A DNA stretch of 64,000 nucleotides, taken from contig NZ_HG966617.1 in NCBI RefSeq assembly GCF_000689395.1, positions 2,702,721-2,766,720 on the forward strand. Reading direction: 5' to 3'. This document shows positions 51,974 to 60,694 of this stretch, in pieces. The DNA is from Candidatus Phaeomarinobacter ectocarpi (GTDB lineage Bacteria; Pseudomonadota; Alphaproteobacteria; CGMCC-115125). The notes beneath the pieces are model-generated. The model was not told the origin of the DNA, searched no databases, and saw only the letters and a list, made by a program, of their open reading frames with translations. How positions within the stretch are numbered: position 1 is the first letter of the stretch; the number at the start of each line of letters is the position of its first letter. The translations under genes and the position numbers were made by a program.

Positions 51974-52612
51974 CTACGGCTCAAGCTCGCTATCCCAGTA
52001 GAGATAGTCCTGCCAGCTTTCGTGCAGATAGTTTGGCGGAAACGCCCGGCCATTGTGATGCAGCTCATGCACCGTTGGACGAATGGGCGCGTCATACGGA
52101 ATCATGCCGATCTCCGTCGACAGCCGGTTGGCCTTGCGCAGATTACAGGGTGAACACGCCGCCACCACATTGTCCCATGTGGTCTGGCCACCGCGCGACC
52201 GCGGAATGACATGGTCAAAGGTGAGTTCCGTGCGTTCGCCGCAATACTGGCAGCTGAACCGGTCCCGCAAAAACACGTTGAATCGCGTAAAGGCGGGATA
52301 CTTCGCCGGCTTCACATAGGTCTTGAGAGACACCACGCTGGGCAGCTTCATCTCCGCCGTCGGGCTGTGCACGGCGCGGTCGTAGTGATCAAGAATGTTC
52401 ACCCGGTCCAGAAACACCGCCTTGATGGTGTCCTGCCAGGACCACAGCGACAATGGGTAATAGCTAAGCGGGCGATAGTCTGCGTTGAGTACCAGCGCGG
52501 GACATGCCTCCGGAGACACCATCCTCCGGCGTGCAGGAAATGCCTGGCCCGAAAGTGGTTGGGCAATGCCGGCTCCCGCCGCATCACCAATATCTGCCAA
52601 CTCCATGTGCAC
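51974..52612 (-). CDS. HNH endonuclease
   Basis: 212 aa. HNH/zinc-ribbon core CQYCGERTELTFDHVIPRSRGGQTTWDNVVAACSPCNLRKANR with two C-x-x-C pairs and the H of FDHVIP; residues before it (SLKTYVKPAKYPAFTRFNVFLRDR) are characteristic of the widespread bacterial HNH family of unknown role. The start is GTG 52612, 9 bases after AGGAGG. Not obviously part of a restriction or phage cluster; most homologues are core genes. Confidence 0.88.
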   Translation of the reverse strand: MHMELADIGDAAGAGIAQPLSGQAFPARRRMVSPEACPALVLNADYRPLSYYPLSLWSWQDTIKAVFLDRVNILDHYDRAVHSPTAEMKLPSVVSLKTYVKPAKYPAFTRFNVFLRDRFSCQYCGERTELTFDHVIPRSRGGQTTWDNVVAACSPCNLRKANRLSTEIGMIPYDAPIRPTVHELHHNGRAFPPNYLHESWQDYLYWDSELEP

Positions 52613-52704
52613 CGTCTGCGGCCTCCTGCCTCAACTCACACAACACTCACCAACGACGCGTCTCGAATCTCTGCGTCCAAACAAGAGTGCCTCAATCGCG
52701 CCAG

Positions 52705-52719
52705 AACATACAATATGTT
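52705..52719. promoter_or_regulatory. Perfect palindrome AACATACAATATGTT upstream of the HNH gene
   Basis: AACATA-CAA-TATGTT is a perfect inverted repeat in the 160 bases between the HNH start and the esterase stop. An AT-rich symmetric element in GC-rich surroundings suggests a regulator site. Single occurrence, so only a candidate. Confidence 0.35.
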
Positions 52720-52772
52720 GTGTGACGCGGGTATGACTCTACACAGAGTTTGCGCGCGCGAAAGCCCCGCAC

Positions 52773-53447
52773 CTATTGAGCCACTACCCCTTGCGCAAAA
52801 TTGTCCGCTACAAACTGCCCGCCAAGCTGCAGGCCTTCGGGGTCAATGCCATGACCAACACCGCGCGACACATGCCAGCGGGCGGTAAAGCCATTATCTC
52901 CCAATGCGCCAACCGCACCATGCATGGCAGCCACGGGCACCATGTCATCCGCGTCCCCATGTATCAGCATCACCGGCGGCTTTGACGGCACCTCGGCCAG
53001 ACGTTCCGGCCCGATCAGAGCCCCTGAATACCCAAGAATGCACGCAGGCCCCGGCGACCGGCGCGGCCCCACATGCAGCGACATCATCGTGCCCTGACTG
53101 AACCCCACAAGCGCAAGCTTCGACCCATCAAGCGAGTGGCTTGCCAGTTCCGCATCAATGAAATCGTTGAGTGCTGGTGCTGCCTCGTCCACACCCTGCG
53201 TCATGGCAGCTTCATTGGGACCGGCAGCGCCCAGCGCAAACCACTGATAGCCAGCAGGGTTACCATCGCAGCGTTGCGGACCATTGGGCGCCACGAAGGC
53301 TGCTGACGGCAGCAATTGCTGCCAATGCCGCCCAAGAGCAATCAGGTCGTTGCCATCTGATCCATAGCCATGAACCAGAACCACCAGCCGGTCAGCCGGT
53401 CCGCCATTGGCCGGGTCAAGACGTGGCCCATCAAACTGTGTCGTCAT
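52773..53447 (-). CDS. Alpha/beta hydrolase, YpfH-like phospholipase/carboxylesterase family
   Basis: 224 aa. LVVLVHGYGSDGNDLIALGRHW at the start, nucleophile elbow GFSQGTMM near 116 and HGDADDMVPV (Asp) then VGHGIDPEGL (His) match the phospholipase/carboxylesterase (Abhydrolase_2) group. It hydrolyses short-chain or thioester lipids. CGGAGA precedes ATG. Upstream neighbour is the DNA glycosylase gene, same strand, 46 bases away. Confidence 0.87.
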   Translation of the reverse strand: MTTQFDGPRLDPANGGPADRLVVLVHGYGSDGNDLIALGRHWQQLLPSAAFVAPNGPQRCDGNPAGYQWFALGAAGPNEAAMTQGVDEAAPALNDFIDAELASHSLDGSKLALVGFSQGTMMSLHVGPRRSPGPACILGYSGALIGPERLAEVPSKPPVMLIHGDADDMVPVAAMHGAVGALGDNGFTARWHVSRGVGHGIDPEGLQLGGQFVADNFAQGVVAQ

Positions 53448-53493
53448 GTCATTATCTCCGTGTTGACTGGATCACCATATGGAATGGCCGGGC

Positions 53494-54120
53494 CTAGACC
53501 GGGGGGACAGCGTAATACGCCCACAGCACCCGTGCTGCGACGCTTCGGTGAGGCTGCCAGCGTTTTGCAATTTTTGTAATGCCATCTGCATCCGGACGTT
53601 TGCGCTTGCGCATCAGCCGTTGCGCGGCCGCCTGCAGGGCAATGTCTCCCGCCGGAAACACATCCGGCCGTCCCAAGCCTGACAGCAGGTAAATATCAGC
53701 GGTCCATGGCCCGATGCCTTTGACAGCGATCAGATGCTCATGTGCATCCGCATCATCCATGCGGCTCAGCTTCTTGAAATCCAATAGCCCGTCTGTCACC
53801 GCTTGCGCACAGGCGCGCAGATAGCGCTGCTTGGGCCCTGACAGACCGTAGCTGCGCAGGGTCTCGTCTGACGTTGCATGAACAGCGTCAGGCGTCACCT
53901 CGCCAAGCCCTGCCTCCAACCGGCCCCAGATCGCACTGGCGCTGGCCACGGACAATTGCTGCCCCATCAGAATGCGCGCCAGCGTATCAAAGCCTGCAGG
54001 GCGACGGCGCAGCGGCGGCGGCCCGCCGCACGCCTCAAGCGCCTGCGCCATGTGCTCGCATTGATCCGCCAGCGCATCACAGGCCCGGGCAACGTCTCGA
54101 TTGGTTTTGATTATCGTCAT
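53494..54120 (-). CDS. DNA-3-methyladenine glycosylase II (AlkA-like)
   Basis: 208 aa HhH-GPD glycosylase. GRLEAGLGEVTPDAV, then the helix-hairpin-helix LIAVKGIGPWTADIYLLSGLG with catalytic Asp in the following PAGDIALQAA. Removes alkylated bases from DNA. The full-length AlkA N-terminal domain is missing, as in the short bacterial forms. ATG 54120 is only 18 bases from the divergent GluQ start. Confidence 0.9.
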   Translation of the reverse strand: MTIIKTNRDVARACDALADQCEHMAQALEACGGPPPLRRRPAGFDTLARILMGQQLSVASASAIWGRLEAGLGEVTPDAVHATSDETLRSYGLSGPKQRYLRACAQAVTDGLLDFKKLSRMDDADAHEHLIAVKGIGPWTADIYLLSGLGRPDVFPAGDIALQAAAQRLMRKRKRPDADGITKIAKRWQPHRSVAARVLWAYYAVPPV

Positions 54121-54138
54121 CGGTGCTATTAGTGACTC

Positions 54139-55047
54139 ATGAGCACGCAAACTACCAGCACCCCACCTCGCAGCACCCCACCGGCCAACACTCTGGCAAC
54201 CCGTTTTGCCCCCAGCCCCAATGGGCACCTGCACCCCGGTCATGCGTTTTCTGCGCTCACCGCATGGGACTGGGCCAATGCCAATCATGCCCGCTTCCTT
54301 TTGCGCATCGAGGACACCGATAGGACCCGCAGCCGCCTGGAGTTTGAGCAGTCCCAGCTGGAGGACCTCGCCTGGCTGGGCCTTGAGTGGGAAACACCCG
54401 TCCGCCGCCAGTCCGAACACATGGCGGACTACCAAAAAGGCCTCGACCGGCTGACCCAGCTCGGCGTCATCTATCCGTGCTTTTGCACCCGCAAGGACAT
54501 CACAGAAGCAGCCATTGCGCCCCATGGCGCTGACGGTGTGATCTATCCCGGCACCTGCCGACACCTGTCCCAGGACGTCCGCGCCACAAGGATCGCGGAA
54601 GGGACAGCCCACGCCCTGCGCATGGATGTCACGCGGGCCCTTGCCATCGCCGAACGTCTCAAAGGCAACCGCCTGACCTTCACGGAAGACGGATCAGGGC
54701 CGCAGGGAGAAACCGGACGCCTGCCCGTTGACCCCACTCCCATGGGCGACGCTGTCATCACCCGCAAGGACGGCGTCATTGCGTATCATCTGGCCGTGGT
54801 GATGGATGACGCGGCCCAGGGCATCACCCACATCATCCGCGGACAGGACCTGTTCTTCGCAACACCGCTGCATCGCGTGTTGCAGGTCCTGCTGGATTTG
54901 CCGGAACCCGCATACCACCACCACCGTCTCATCACCGACGACACCGGCGAGCGCATGGCCAAACGGCGCGACTCAAAAACCCTGCGTGACCTGCGCGCCG
55001 AGGGCGCAACCCCTGACGACATCAGACGCCTGGTCGGGTTAGGCTGA
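54139..55047 (+). CDS. gluQ: Glutamyl-Q tRNA(Asp) synthetase
   Basis: 302 aa GluRS-paralogue lacking the anticodon-binding domain. HIGH-type motif in FAPSPNGHLHPGHAFSA, LLRIEDTDRTRSR, zinc-site region CFCTRKD...YPGTCRHL, and KMSKS-like ERMAKR. It attaches glutamate to queuosine in tRNA-Asp. The acetyltransferase start lies 5 bases after the stop, so it is probably cotranscribed. Confidence 0.93.
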   Translation: MSTQTTSTPPRSTPPANTLATRFAPSPNGHLHPGHAFSALTAWDWANANHARFLLRIEDTDRTRSRLEFEQSQLEDLAWLGLEWETPVRRQSEHMADYQKGLDRLTQLGVIYPCFCTRKDITEAAIAPHGADGVIYPGTCRHLSQDVRATRIAEGTAHALRMDVTRALAIAERLKGNRLTFTEDGSGPQGETGRLPVDPTPMGDAVITRKDGVIAYHLAVVMDDAAQGITHIIRGQDLFFATPLHRVLQVLLDLPEPAYHHHRLITDDTGERMAKRRDSKTLRDLRAEGATPDDIRRLVGLG

Positions 55048-55051
55048 TGCC

Positions 55052-55642
55052 ATGACCCATGACCTGACCGTAAAACGGCTCACCTCAAAAACCTTTCCCG
55101 ATCTTGAGACCCTCTTCGCACAGAAGGGCTGCTCGTTTGCCCGCGACTGCTGGTGCATGGGTTATCGCCTGTCAGGCAAGGTCATTCCGCCCAAGGGCAC
55201 CAGCCTTGCAGACCACCGCAAGACCCTCATAGAGGACCGGGCCAGGCACAAACCCGCACCCGGTCTTATCGGCTACGACAAATCCGGCGCCCCCGTGGGG
55301 TGGGTGACATTCGGTCCGCGTGAAGAATTCGCACGGCTGAAACGATCACCCGTTATGAAACCCGTTGATGACACGCCGGTCTGGTCAATCCTGTGTTTCG
55401 TCGTCCCCTCACCCCATCGCGGGCAGGGCGTTGCAGCTGAGATGCTCTCCCATGCAGTCGCCTTCGCGAAGAGGAGCGGCGTCACAGCCATCGAGGCCTA
55501 CCCCATCGACAAGGCGGAACGGTCCCAGTCGCAGTTTTTGTGGCATGGCGCGATGTCCATGTTTGCCAAGGCCGGCTTCAAGGAGATTGCCCGCCGCAAG
55601 CCCGAACGGCCCGTGATGCGACTCACATTCGCCGGCAACTAG
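55052..55642 (+). CDS. GNAT family N-acetyltransferase
   Basis: 196 aa. Acetyl-CoA-binding strand WSILCFVVPSPHRGQGVAAEMLSHAVAFAKRSG, followed by IEAYPIDKAERSQSQFLWHGAMSMFAKAGFKEI, typical GNAT. The N-terminus has a CSFARDCWCMGYRLSG motif with three Cys, seen in a subset of GNAT proteins; could bind metal. Acceptor unknown. Likely cotranscribed with gluQ. Confidence 0.85.
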   Translation: MTHDLTVKRLTSKTFPDLETLFAQKGCSFARDCWCMGYRLSGKVIPPKGTSLADHRKTLIEDRARHKPAPGLIGYDKSGAPVGWVTFGPREEFARLKRSPVMKPVDDTPVWSILCFVVPSPHRGQGVAAEMLSHAVAFAKRSGVTAIEAYPIDKAERSQSQFLWHGAMSMFAKAGFKEIARRKPERPVMRLTFAGN

Positions 55643-55695
55643 GCCGCCGGATCTAATTTAGCCATTGCCGTGGACGTGACGGCACCGGAACTCAG

Positions 55696-56244
55696 ATGAC
55701 TCAAGCCCTGCACAAACCGCTGGTGATTTTGTCCGGCTGCTCAGGCGGCGGCAAATCCACCCTGCTCCTGGAACTGGCCCGACGCGGCCACACGACCTTT
55801 GACGAACCCGGCCGCGCAGTCGTCCGCGAACAGATCCGGACAGGCGGCACCATTCTCCCGGCAACAGACCCGGTGGGGTTTGCCAAGCGCTGCATCGCCC
55901 AGGCCGTCGTTCATTTTGAAAACGCGCCCGCGGACCAGATCTCGTTCTGCGATCGGTCCATCATCGATGCCATCAGCTTTCTCGACCACCACAAGGCCAC
56001 CTCCGACGCCATCACCGCGACGACGCGCACCTACCGATACGCGGACAATGTTTTCCTGACACCCCCATGGCGCGAAATTTTTGAGGCCGACGCCGAGCGG
56101 ACCCACAGCTTTGAGGAGGCCGTGGCCGAGTATGAGCGGCTCGCGATATCATTCCCGCACTACGGCTATCGCGCGCACATACTCCCCAAGATCCCCGTTG
56201 CCCAACGGGCCGACTACGTGCTGCAGGTGCTGGACGATCGCTAG
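55696..56244 (+). CDS. AAA_28-type P-loop ATPase/nucleotide kinase-like protein
   Basis: 182 aa. Walker A GCSGGGKS at 14-21, DEPGRAVVREQ near 36, and a Walker-B-like ISFCDRSIIDAI near 85. Resembles the ATPase/NadR-like kinase group (AAA_28) of unknown substrate. The convergent AEC transporter stop overlaps its stop by CTAG. Confidence 0.82.
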   Translation: MTQALHKPLVILSGCSGGGKSTLLLELARRGHTTFDEPGRAVVREQIRTGGTILPATDPVGFAKRCIAQAVVHFENAPADQISFCDRSIIDAISFLDHHKATSDAITATTRTYRYADNVFLTPPWREIFEADAERTHSFEEAVAEYERLAISFPHYGYRAHILPKIPVAQRADYVLQVLDDR

Positions 56245-57212
56245 AACGACAGCGCCCAGGTCAGCACAGCTGAGAGTGTCAGCAAGGACAGCCCGGTGGT
56301 GAGAACCACCGCACTGGAGGCAGCACCCGGGGCAGCCGCATAGCGGTTGGCCATGATGAACGTGTAAACGCCCGAGGGCACCGCTGCCATGACGGTTGCC
56401 ACCTTGAGCCACATGACTGGCAGCGCGAACACGTACGAGCCCAGCAGAAACACCACGAGGGGATGCAGCATCAGCTTGAACAGCGCGATCTGAGACGCCG
56501 CGCCAACCGAGCGCCGGATCTCGTAGCGCGACAGGGTGGCCCCCATCACAAACAGCGCACACGGAATGCCCGCCTGCCCCAGCTTCTCCAGCACACCGTC
56601 AATCGGCAGCGGCAACGTAAGCCCCGTCTGCCCGAAGATCACACCAGAGCCAAGCGCCCAGAGCAGCGGATTGCGCGCCATGCCCTTGAGGCTGTCGATC
56701 AGGATCTGTTTGGTGCTTGGCGGTGCCGAGCCGTCATGGCGCTCTGCCGCCTGCGCTGTCTCCAGCAGAAACGTGCAGATGGTGAAAACCGTCAGTCCGT
56801 GAAACGCCAGGATCAGGAACAACGGCACCGACGCTGCTTCTCCAAACGCTGTGAGAATGATCGGGATACCGAGCATCACCGTGTTGGAGAACCCACCGCC
56901 AAACCCGATGATGATGGCGTCCTTCAGGGGCCGCCGCAGCACGCTCATCGCCACCCCGATGCCCACGGCCCACACGATGAGAATGCCGCCATAGTACGAG
57001 CCCCACAGGCCCCAGGGCAGAACATCGGGAATGTCTGTGTTGGCCAGCGCACGAAACAAGAGAGCCGGAATGGCGAAGTTGAATACGAAGGTGTCCAGCC
57101 CATCCGTCGCACTGTCCGAGAACCAGCCAAAACGCGCCGCCACGTAACCGACAACGACCACCCCAAAGACAGGCAGCACCAGCGAGTAAGCAACTTCCAT
57201 CATGAGCGGCAT
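56241..57212 (-). CDS. AEC family permease (auxin-efflux-carrier type)
   Basis: 323 aa, about ten hydrophobic helices. The FVFNFAIPALLFRALA segment and the GFSNTVMLGIPIILTAFGEAASVPLF stretch are the AEC hallmark (N-terminal P-A-L-L-F and G-F-x-N-x-x-M-G-I-P). Family members carry malonate or auxin-like anions. CAAGGAC precedes ATG; in-frame ATGs 9-12 bases downstream are also possible. Confidence 0.88.
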   Translation of the reverse strand: MPLMMEVAYSLVLPVFGVVVVGYVAARFGWFSDSATDGLDTFVFNFAIPALLFRALANTDIPDVLPWGLWGSYYGGILIVWAVGIGVAMSVLRRPLKDAIIIGFGGGFSNTVMLGIPIILTAFGEAASVPLFLILAFHGLTVFTICTFLLETAQAAERHDGSAPPSTKQILIDSLKGMARNPLLWALGSGVIFGQTGLTLPLPIDGVLEKLGQAGIPCALFVMGATLSRYEIRRSVGAASQIALFKLMLHPLVVFLLGSYVFALPVMWLKVATVMAAVPSGVYTFIMANRYAAAPGAASSAVVLTTGLSLLTLSAVLTWALSF

Positions 57213-57250
57213 GTCCTTGGAATAGATGATGCCGCAGGAGAAACACGCTT

Positions 57251-57347
57251 ATGGACCCCCCGGTCAAGCCGGAGGGTGGCGCATTGGAGTGAACTGGGCC
57301 CTTCAATCCTTAGGTCGCCATTCTCCGGCTTGACCGGGGAATCCATG
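57251..57347. repeat. Paired REP-like inverted repeat element I (short-core variant)
   Basis: Left core CCCCCCGGTCAAGCCGGAGG and right core CTCCGGCTTGACCGGGGAAT are reverse complements. The core lacks the CCCCGGG-N-CCCGGGG palindrome of elements A-H but shares the CTTGACC motif. Confidence 0.75.
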
Positions 57348-57370
57348 CAGCATCACGTTCTGCCTACAAA

Positions 57371-57760
57371 TCAGCCCGCTGCAAACGCGCCAAATGAGCG
57401 TTCGCGCCGACGCGGCAACCGCCGGGTTTCTTCCAGCAGGACGGCGTCCACGCACAGGATACCGCGCAGATTACTGGCAATGCTGTTGGCAGCCGCGTCA
57501 TCGGAAAGCTCTGCTTCAACCCATATAGTCAGCCAGCCGGGTTCGCTCCCCGCCCGCGCGGAAAAGCGTTTGGGCACGAGGCCACGCTTGGCGAAAGGCA
57601 AGATCAGCCGGGGCACGGTTTCAGGCTCCGCCGCTGCCCTAATTGTAAAGGCAAAGACGCGCGGCTGATTGGACCGCGCGCGCTGTTGCAGCGGTTCAGA
57701 TGGTTCGGAAGGTTCAGCGTCGCTAGAGGCAGGAACCGCGATGTTCAAGAAGGGAGACAT
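57371..57760 (-). CDS. ACT-like small protein of unknown function
   Basis: 129 aa from ATG 57760. A short Ser/Glu/Pro stretch is followed by FAFTIRAAAEPETVPRLILPFAKRGLVPKRFSARAG...LTIWVEAELSDDAAANSIASNLRGILCVDAVLLEE. This has the beta-alpha-beta-beta-alpha-beta order of an ACT domain like that of acetolactate synthase small subunits. No ilvB-type catalytic gene is near. The C-terminus is Arg-rich. The ribosome site is weak. Confidence 0.6.
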   Translation of the reverse strand: MSPFLNIAVPASSDAEPSEPSEPLQQRARSNQPRVFAFTIRAAAEPETVPRLILPFAKRGLVPKRFSARAGSEPGWLTIWVEAELSDDAAANSIASNLRGILCVDAVLLEETRRLPRRRERSFGAFAAG

Positions 57761-57820
57761 GACCAGACCCGGAAGAAGAGAGTTCAACAACAGAAGAAGA
57801 AGCGTGCACGACAAATACGT

Positions 57821-57843
57821 CCCGGCTGATAATCACAGCCGGG
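57821..57843. other. Perfect 8-bp stem hairpin in an intergenic region
   Basis: CCCGGCTG-ATAATCA-CAGCCGGG folds into a stable hairpin. It is not followed by a T-run on either strand. It lies between the ACT-like gene start and the vWA stop. Could be a protein site or processing element. Confidence 0.45.
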
Positions 57844-58021
57844 CCTGTAAGCCGTACGCCCACGCACATCGATGTCACGGAAGGACACGCAGTGCGCCGG
57901 GCGCTTCTGGTCTGGGTTTTAGTCATAACGCCACGGACGGTAGTCCCGGCGTTTCAGGCAGCCAACATACAAATTTGCATATCACCTGCCCGCTTCTTCT
58001 GGTCACATCTGACGTGCGGAC

Positions 58022-58741
58022 CTACCAGTCATAGAGACCGGTGAAGCTCGCAAAGCCGGCGGTCTCAGCCCACCCCGTCCAGGTAGAGCGCAACCGCTCT
58101 GTGGTCTTCGGGCTGTTGAGACCCTGGCCAAGACCAAGAATCTGCAAATCGCTGCATCCCTGAAACCTCTCATGGGTCGGCGCAGGCAGCGTGGCGGATG
58201 TGTTTTTCAGCCGCGCATATTCACTGTCTTCCACGCCATCCGTCAGCAGCACGAAGGTCACTGGACCATCTGCACAATCCACCACCTGCGACATGGTCTG
58301 CAGGAACGGCAGAATGTTGGTCTTGTTCTGCGCCACCAGCTTGCCGTCGCGCACCAGCTTCGGCACGCCGGTGATCAGCGTCCTGAGGCCGCGTGCAAAA
58401 TCGGCGGGCTTGGCCCGGGCAGACAGCACCTGGTCAATGCGCAACGTGTTGGACGTCGCATCATAGGAGCCAAAGCTGCGCACCATGACCCGCGCCCGTA
58501 GCGGCAGGTCCTCGATCATCGGCGCCACCCGGTCCGCCACCCGACGCGCATAGTCGTCATTGGTGACCATGGGATTGGACTTCGACAGATCAAGGCCGAT
58601 CACCAGAACCGGCGCGGCTGCTTTTTCCATCACGGGCTCCGGCGCAGGCGGCGACTCAGCCAGCAGGGCCGTGCTTGAAAGTCCGATTCCGGCAACAAGG
58701 GCCAGGCTCAAGGTCGAGAGTGTGGAAAGGCTGCGGCGCAT
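58022..58741 (-). CDS. Secreted von Willebrand factor A-type protein
   Basis: 239 aa. Signal peptide with cleavage near residue 28-30 (LLAES). MIDAS metal site D51-L-S-K-S55 and VTFVLLTDGVED near 170 mark a vWA fold. Three Cys (including DCADG and GCSDLQ) could form a disulfide. It could scaffold a surface or envelope complex. Its neighbour upstream is the membrane protein at 58817, 75 bases away, same strand. Confidence 0.8.
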   Translation of the reverse strand: MRRSLSTLSTLSLALVAGIGLSSTALLAESPPAPEPVMEKAAAPVLVIGLDLSKSNPMVTNDDYARRVADRVAPMIEDLPLRARVMVRSFGSYDATSNTLRIDQVLSARAKPADFARGLRTLITGVPKLVRDGKLVAQNKTNILPFLQTMSQVVDCADGPVTFVLLTDGVEDSEYARLKNTSATLPAPTHERFQGCSDLQILGLGQGLNSPKTTERLRSTWTGWAETAGFASFTGLYDW

Positions 58742-58816
58742 GACGCATCGCTCCGGTAAGAAGGGTGAAACCAGAAGTGGTACTCAGTCTTGGCCAGACA
58801 CGCGAAGTGTAAGACC

Positions 58817-60253
58817 TCAGGTGGCAGTCGTCGGCAAGGCGGCATACTCGTTGCGACCACCCGAAAGCATGGGCGCCTCGAACTGCGCATCCCGTGCCAA
58901 AGCTGACTGGCTTCGGCTTGACCACCACGTGTCGAAAATCTCTTCGTACGCCTCAACCGACATGCTCTGGGAATTGCGTTCCAGACGCGCCCGCAGATCA
59001 TCGGCACTTTCATGTGTCTCAGCGACAGGCTGCATGGCATTGCCGCGGCTGAAGAACCCACCGCGCACAGGCTGTGCGCCCTGGCGTTTGCCAAGCCCTG
59101 CCCGGGCTTCGTCCATGCCATCCAGATGCGCCTGCACTTCGCGCATCAGGCCAGCCCACAGAATGGAACGGCGTGCCTGCGGCTGTTCAAGCTGCTGAAT
59201 TTCGCGGCTCAGCTGCACATACTCATGTTCGCGCCGGTCCAGCGCATCCGCCTCTGCAGCGCGCGAGCGATACTCACCCACCGCAACCAGATGCTTGAAC
59301 GCATCAACCGCCCCATGCAGCGCAATCGCGGCCACACCGGTCACCACCAGGAAAATCACACCAAGCGAGGCAAGCCATGTGACGGAGTGCACTTCGCGCG
59401 ACGTGGCTTCGTCCACAATACTCGGGCCTGCGGCCGGTGCAGCGCTCACTGCTTCTTGCGCCCCAAGGCCAAGGCCTGCCAGCGCATCATCGAGGGACGT
59501 GGTGCCGCCAAACGCATCAGCCGTGCCCGCAGGCAGCGACATGGTGGCCAACAGGAACCCAAGGCCAGCAAGCATCAGGACGGCGAATACAAACACGATA
59601 CGGGTAAACATCTTCTGTCCGGTCGGCCCAAGCGACGCATACACAAGATGCGCCGCAATGGCGGCAAACAGGACCTGAAGCGACTTGAACCCGACAGAGT
59701 CAGCCAGGGTGCCTGGCAACTCCAAAAACTCATTGGCCAGTGCCCGAGTCCAGAACTCGGACACGATCGTGTAATCCACAAACAGCGCACCGGCGAACAC
59801 CAGCAGACCGGCAAGAATGGCCATCAGATGCAGCGGCGTCTGCCGCGCGTTCTGGGCACTAGCCTGAAGGTAGTGGTCAATACGTGTACGGACAGACTGA
59901 GGCACAAGCCCGGAAGTTACTTCCACGCTCTCCCCGTCATTGTCCAATGTGCGGGATGACTTGCGGCCGAACAACCCGGACGACTTGTCCCCGGCATATT
60001 CATCAGCGCCTGCGAAGGGCGGCTGCGACAAGCGCCGCGCGGCGCTTTCGATCTGCGGCTTCAAGGCTTCCACCTTGGAGCTGTCATTGATGAAGCGCTG
60101 CGACAAATCCTGATCGAGCTCAGATAGCCGCGACACGAGATGCAGCTTCGACAGCGCTTCTCCATTGCGCCCACAATTGCGGGCAGACGGGCTGCCTTCG
60201 CGTGGCGCCAGTGCGGCGGGGTCAAAAGCCCTGCTGTTGTTTCCTGTGGTCAT
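58817..60253 (-). CDS. Membrane protein of unknown function with cytoplasmic coiled regions
   Basis: 478 aa. The N-terminal ~135 residues are soluble and charged. Four hydrophobic helices (LHLMAILAGLLVFAGALFVDY, LQVLFAAIAAHLVYASL, IVFVFAVLMLAGLGFLLATM, SVTWLASLGVIFLVVTGVAAIALHGAV) follow. The last ~150 residues are helical (RAAEADALDRREHEYVQLSREIQQLEQ). No family recognised. Position next to the vWA gene suggests they may work together. CGAAGGGG precedes ATG. Confidence 0.65.
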   Translation of the reverse strand: MTTGNNSRAFDPAALAPREGSPSARNCGRNGEALSKLHLVSRLSELDQDLSQRFINDSSKVEALKPQIESAARRLSQPPFAGADEYAGDKSSGLFGRKSSRTLDNDGESVEVTSGLVPQSVRTRIDHYLQASAQNARQTPLHLMAILAGLLVFAGALFVDYTIVSEFWTRALANEFLELPGTLADSVGFKSLQVLFAAIAAHLVYASLGPTGQKMFTRIVFVFAVLMLAGLGFLLATMSLPAGTADAFGGTTSLDDALAGLGLGAQEAVSAAPAAGPSIVDEATSREVHSVTWLASLGVIFLVVTGVAAIALHGAVDAFKHLVAVGEYRSRAAEADALDRREHEYVQLSREIQQLEQPQARRSILWAGLMREVQAHLDGMDEARAGLGKRQGAQPVRGGFFSRGNAMQPVAETHESADDLRARLERNSQSMSVEAYEEIFDTWWSSRSQSALARDAQFEAPMLSGGRNEYAALPTTAT

Positions 60254-60694
60254 ATCGTCGGCCCCTTCGCCGTGTCTTCCAATTGAGGGCTGCGAAATGA
60301 ACGCCCGCGCCCAACCAACTCATATTCCGATACATCTGCCGCCACCCTGAGGCTTCGGCAATGAACGCTACCTGAACAAATTAACCCGCCTTAACGCGTA
60401 TTAAGCTTTCGTTCGGCCTGTACAGAAGAGATACGCAGTACAAAATCCCCACATTTCTGCGCTTTTCTGGCAAAAAGCCGCCAAAGCGCAGCCATGCTGC
60501 ACTGCACAGAATACGTCGAAATGCGGCCAATAGATGACGCGCATTAACCTTGTTTTCCGCAACGTCCCCGGCAAAAGACTGTGCAAAATCGCCATTCGTT
60601 CCAGATATCAGCACGGAGCCACCCCCTCTCGCTTCACAACGAGCCGCCCTATAGGGTGGCGCCAAATCGCCCTTTCATGCCGCCGGACATATCC
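60254..60694. other. 441-base intergenic region with phased TTAA sites
   Basis: Contains no gene on either strand. TTAA begins at 60381, 60391 and 60401, one per 10 bases, and again near 60544 as ATTAACC. It must hold the promoter of the minus-strand membrane protein and of the methylsuccinyl-CoA dehydrogenase gene. Confidence 0.6.
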
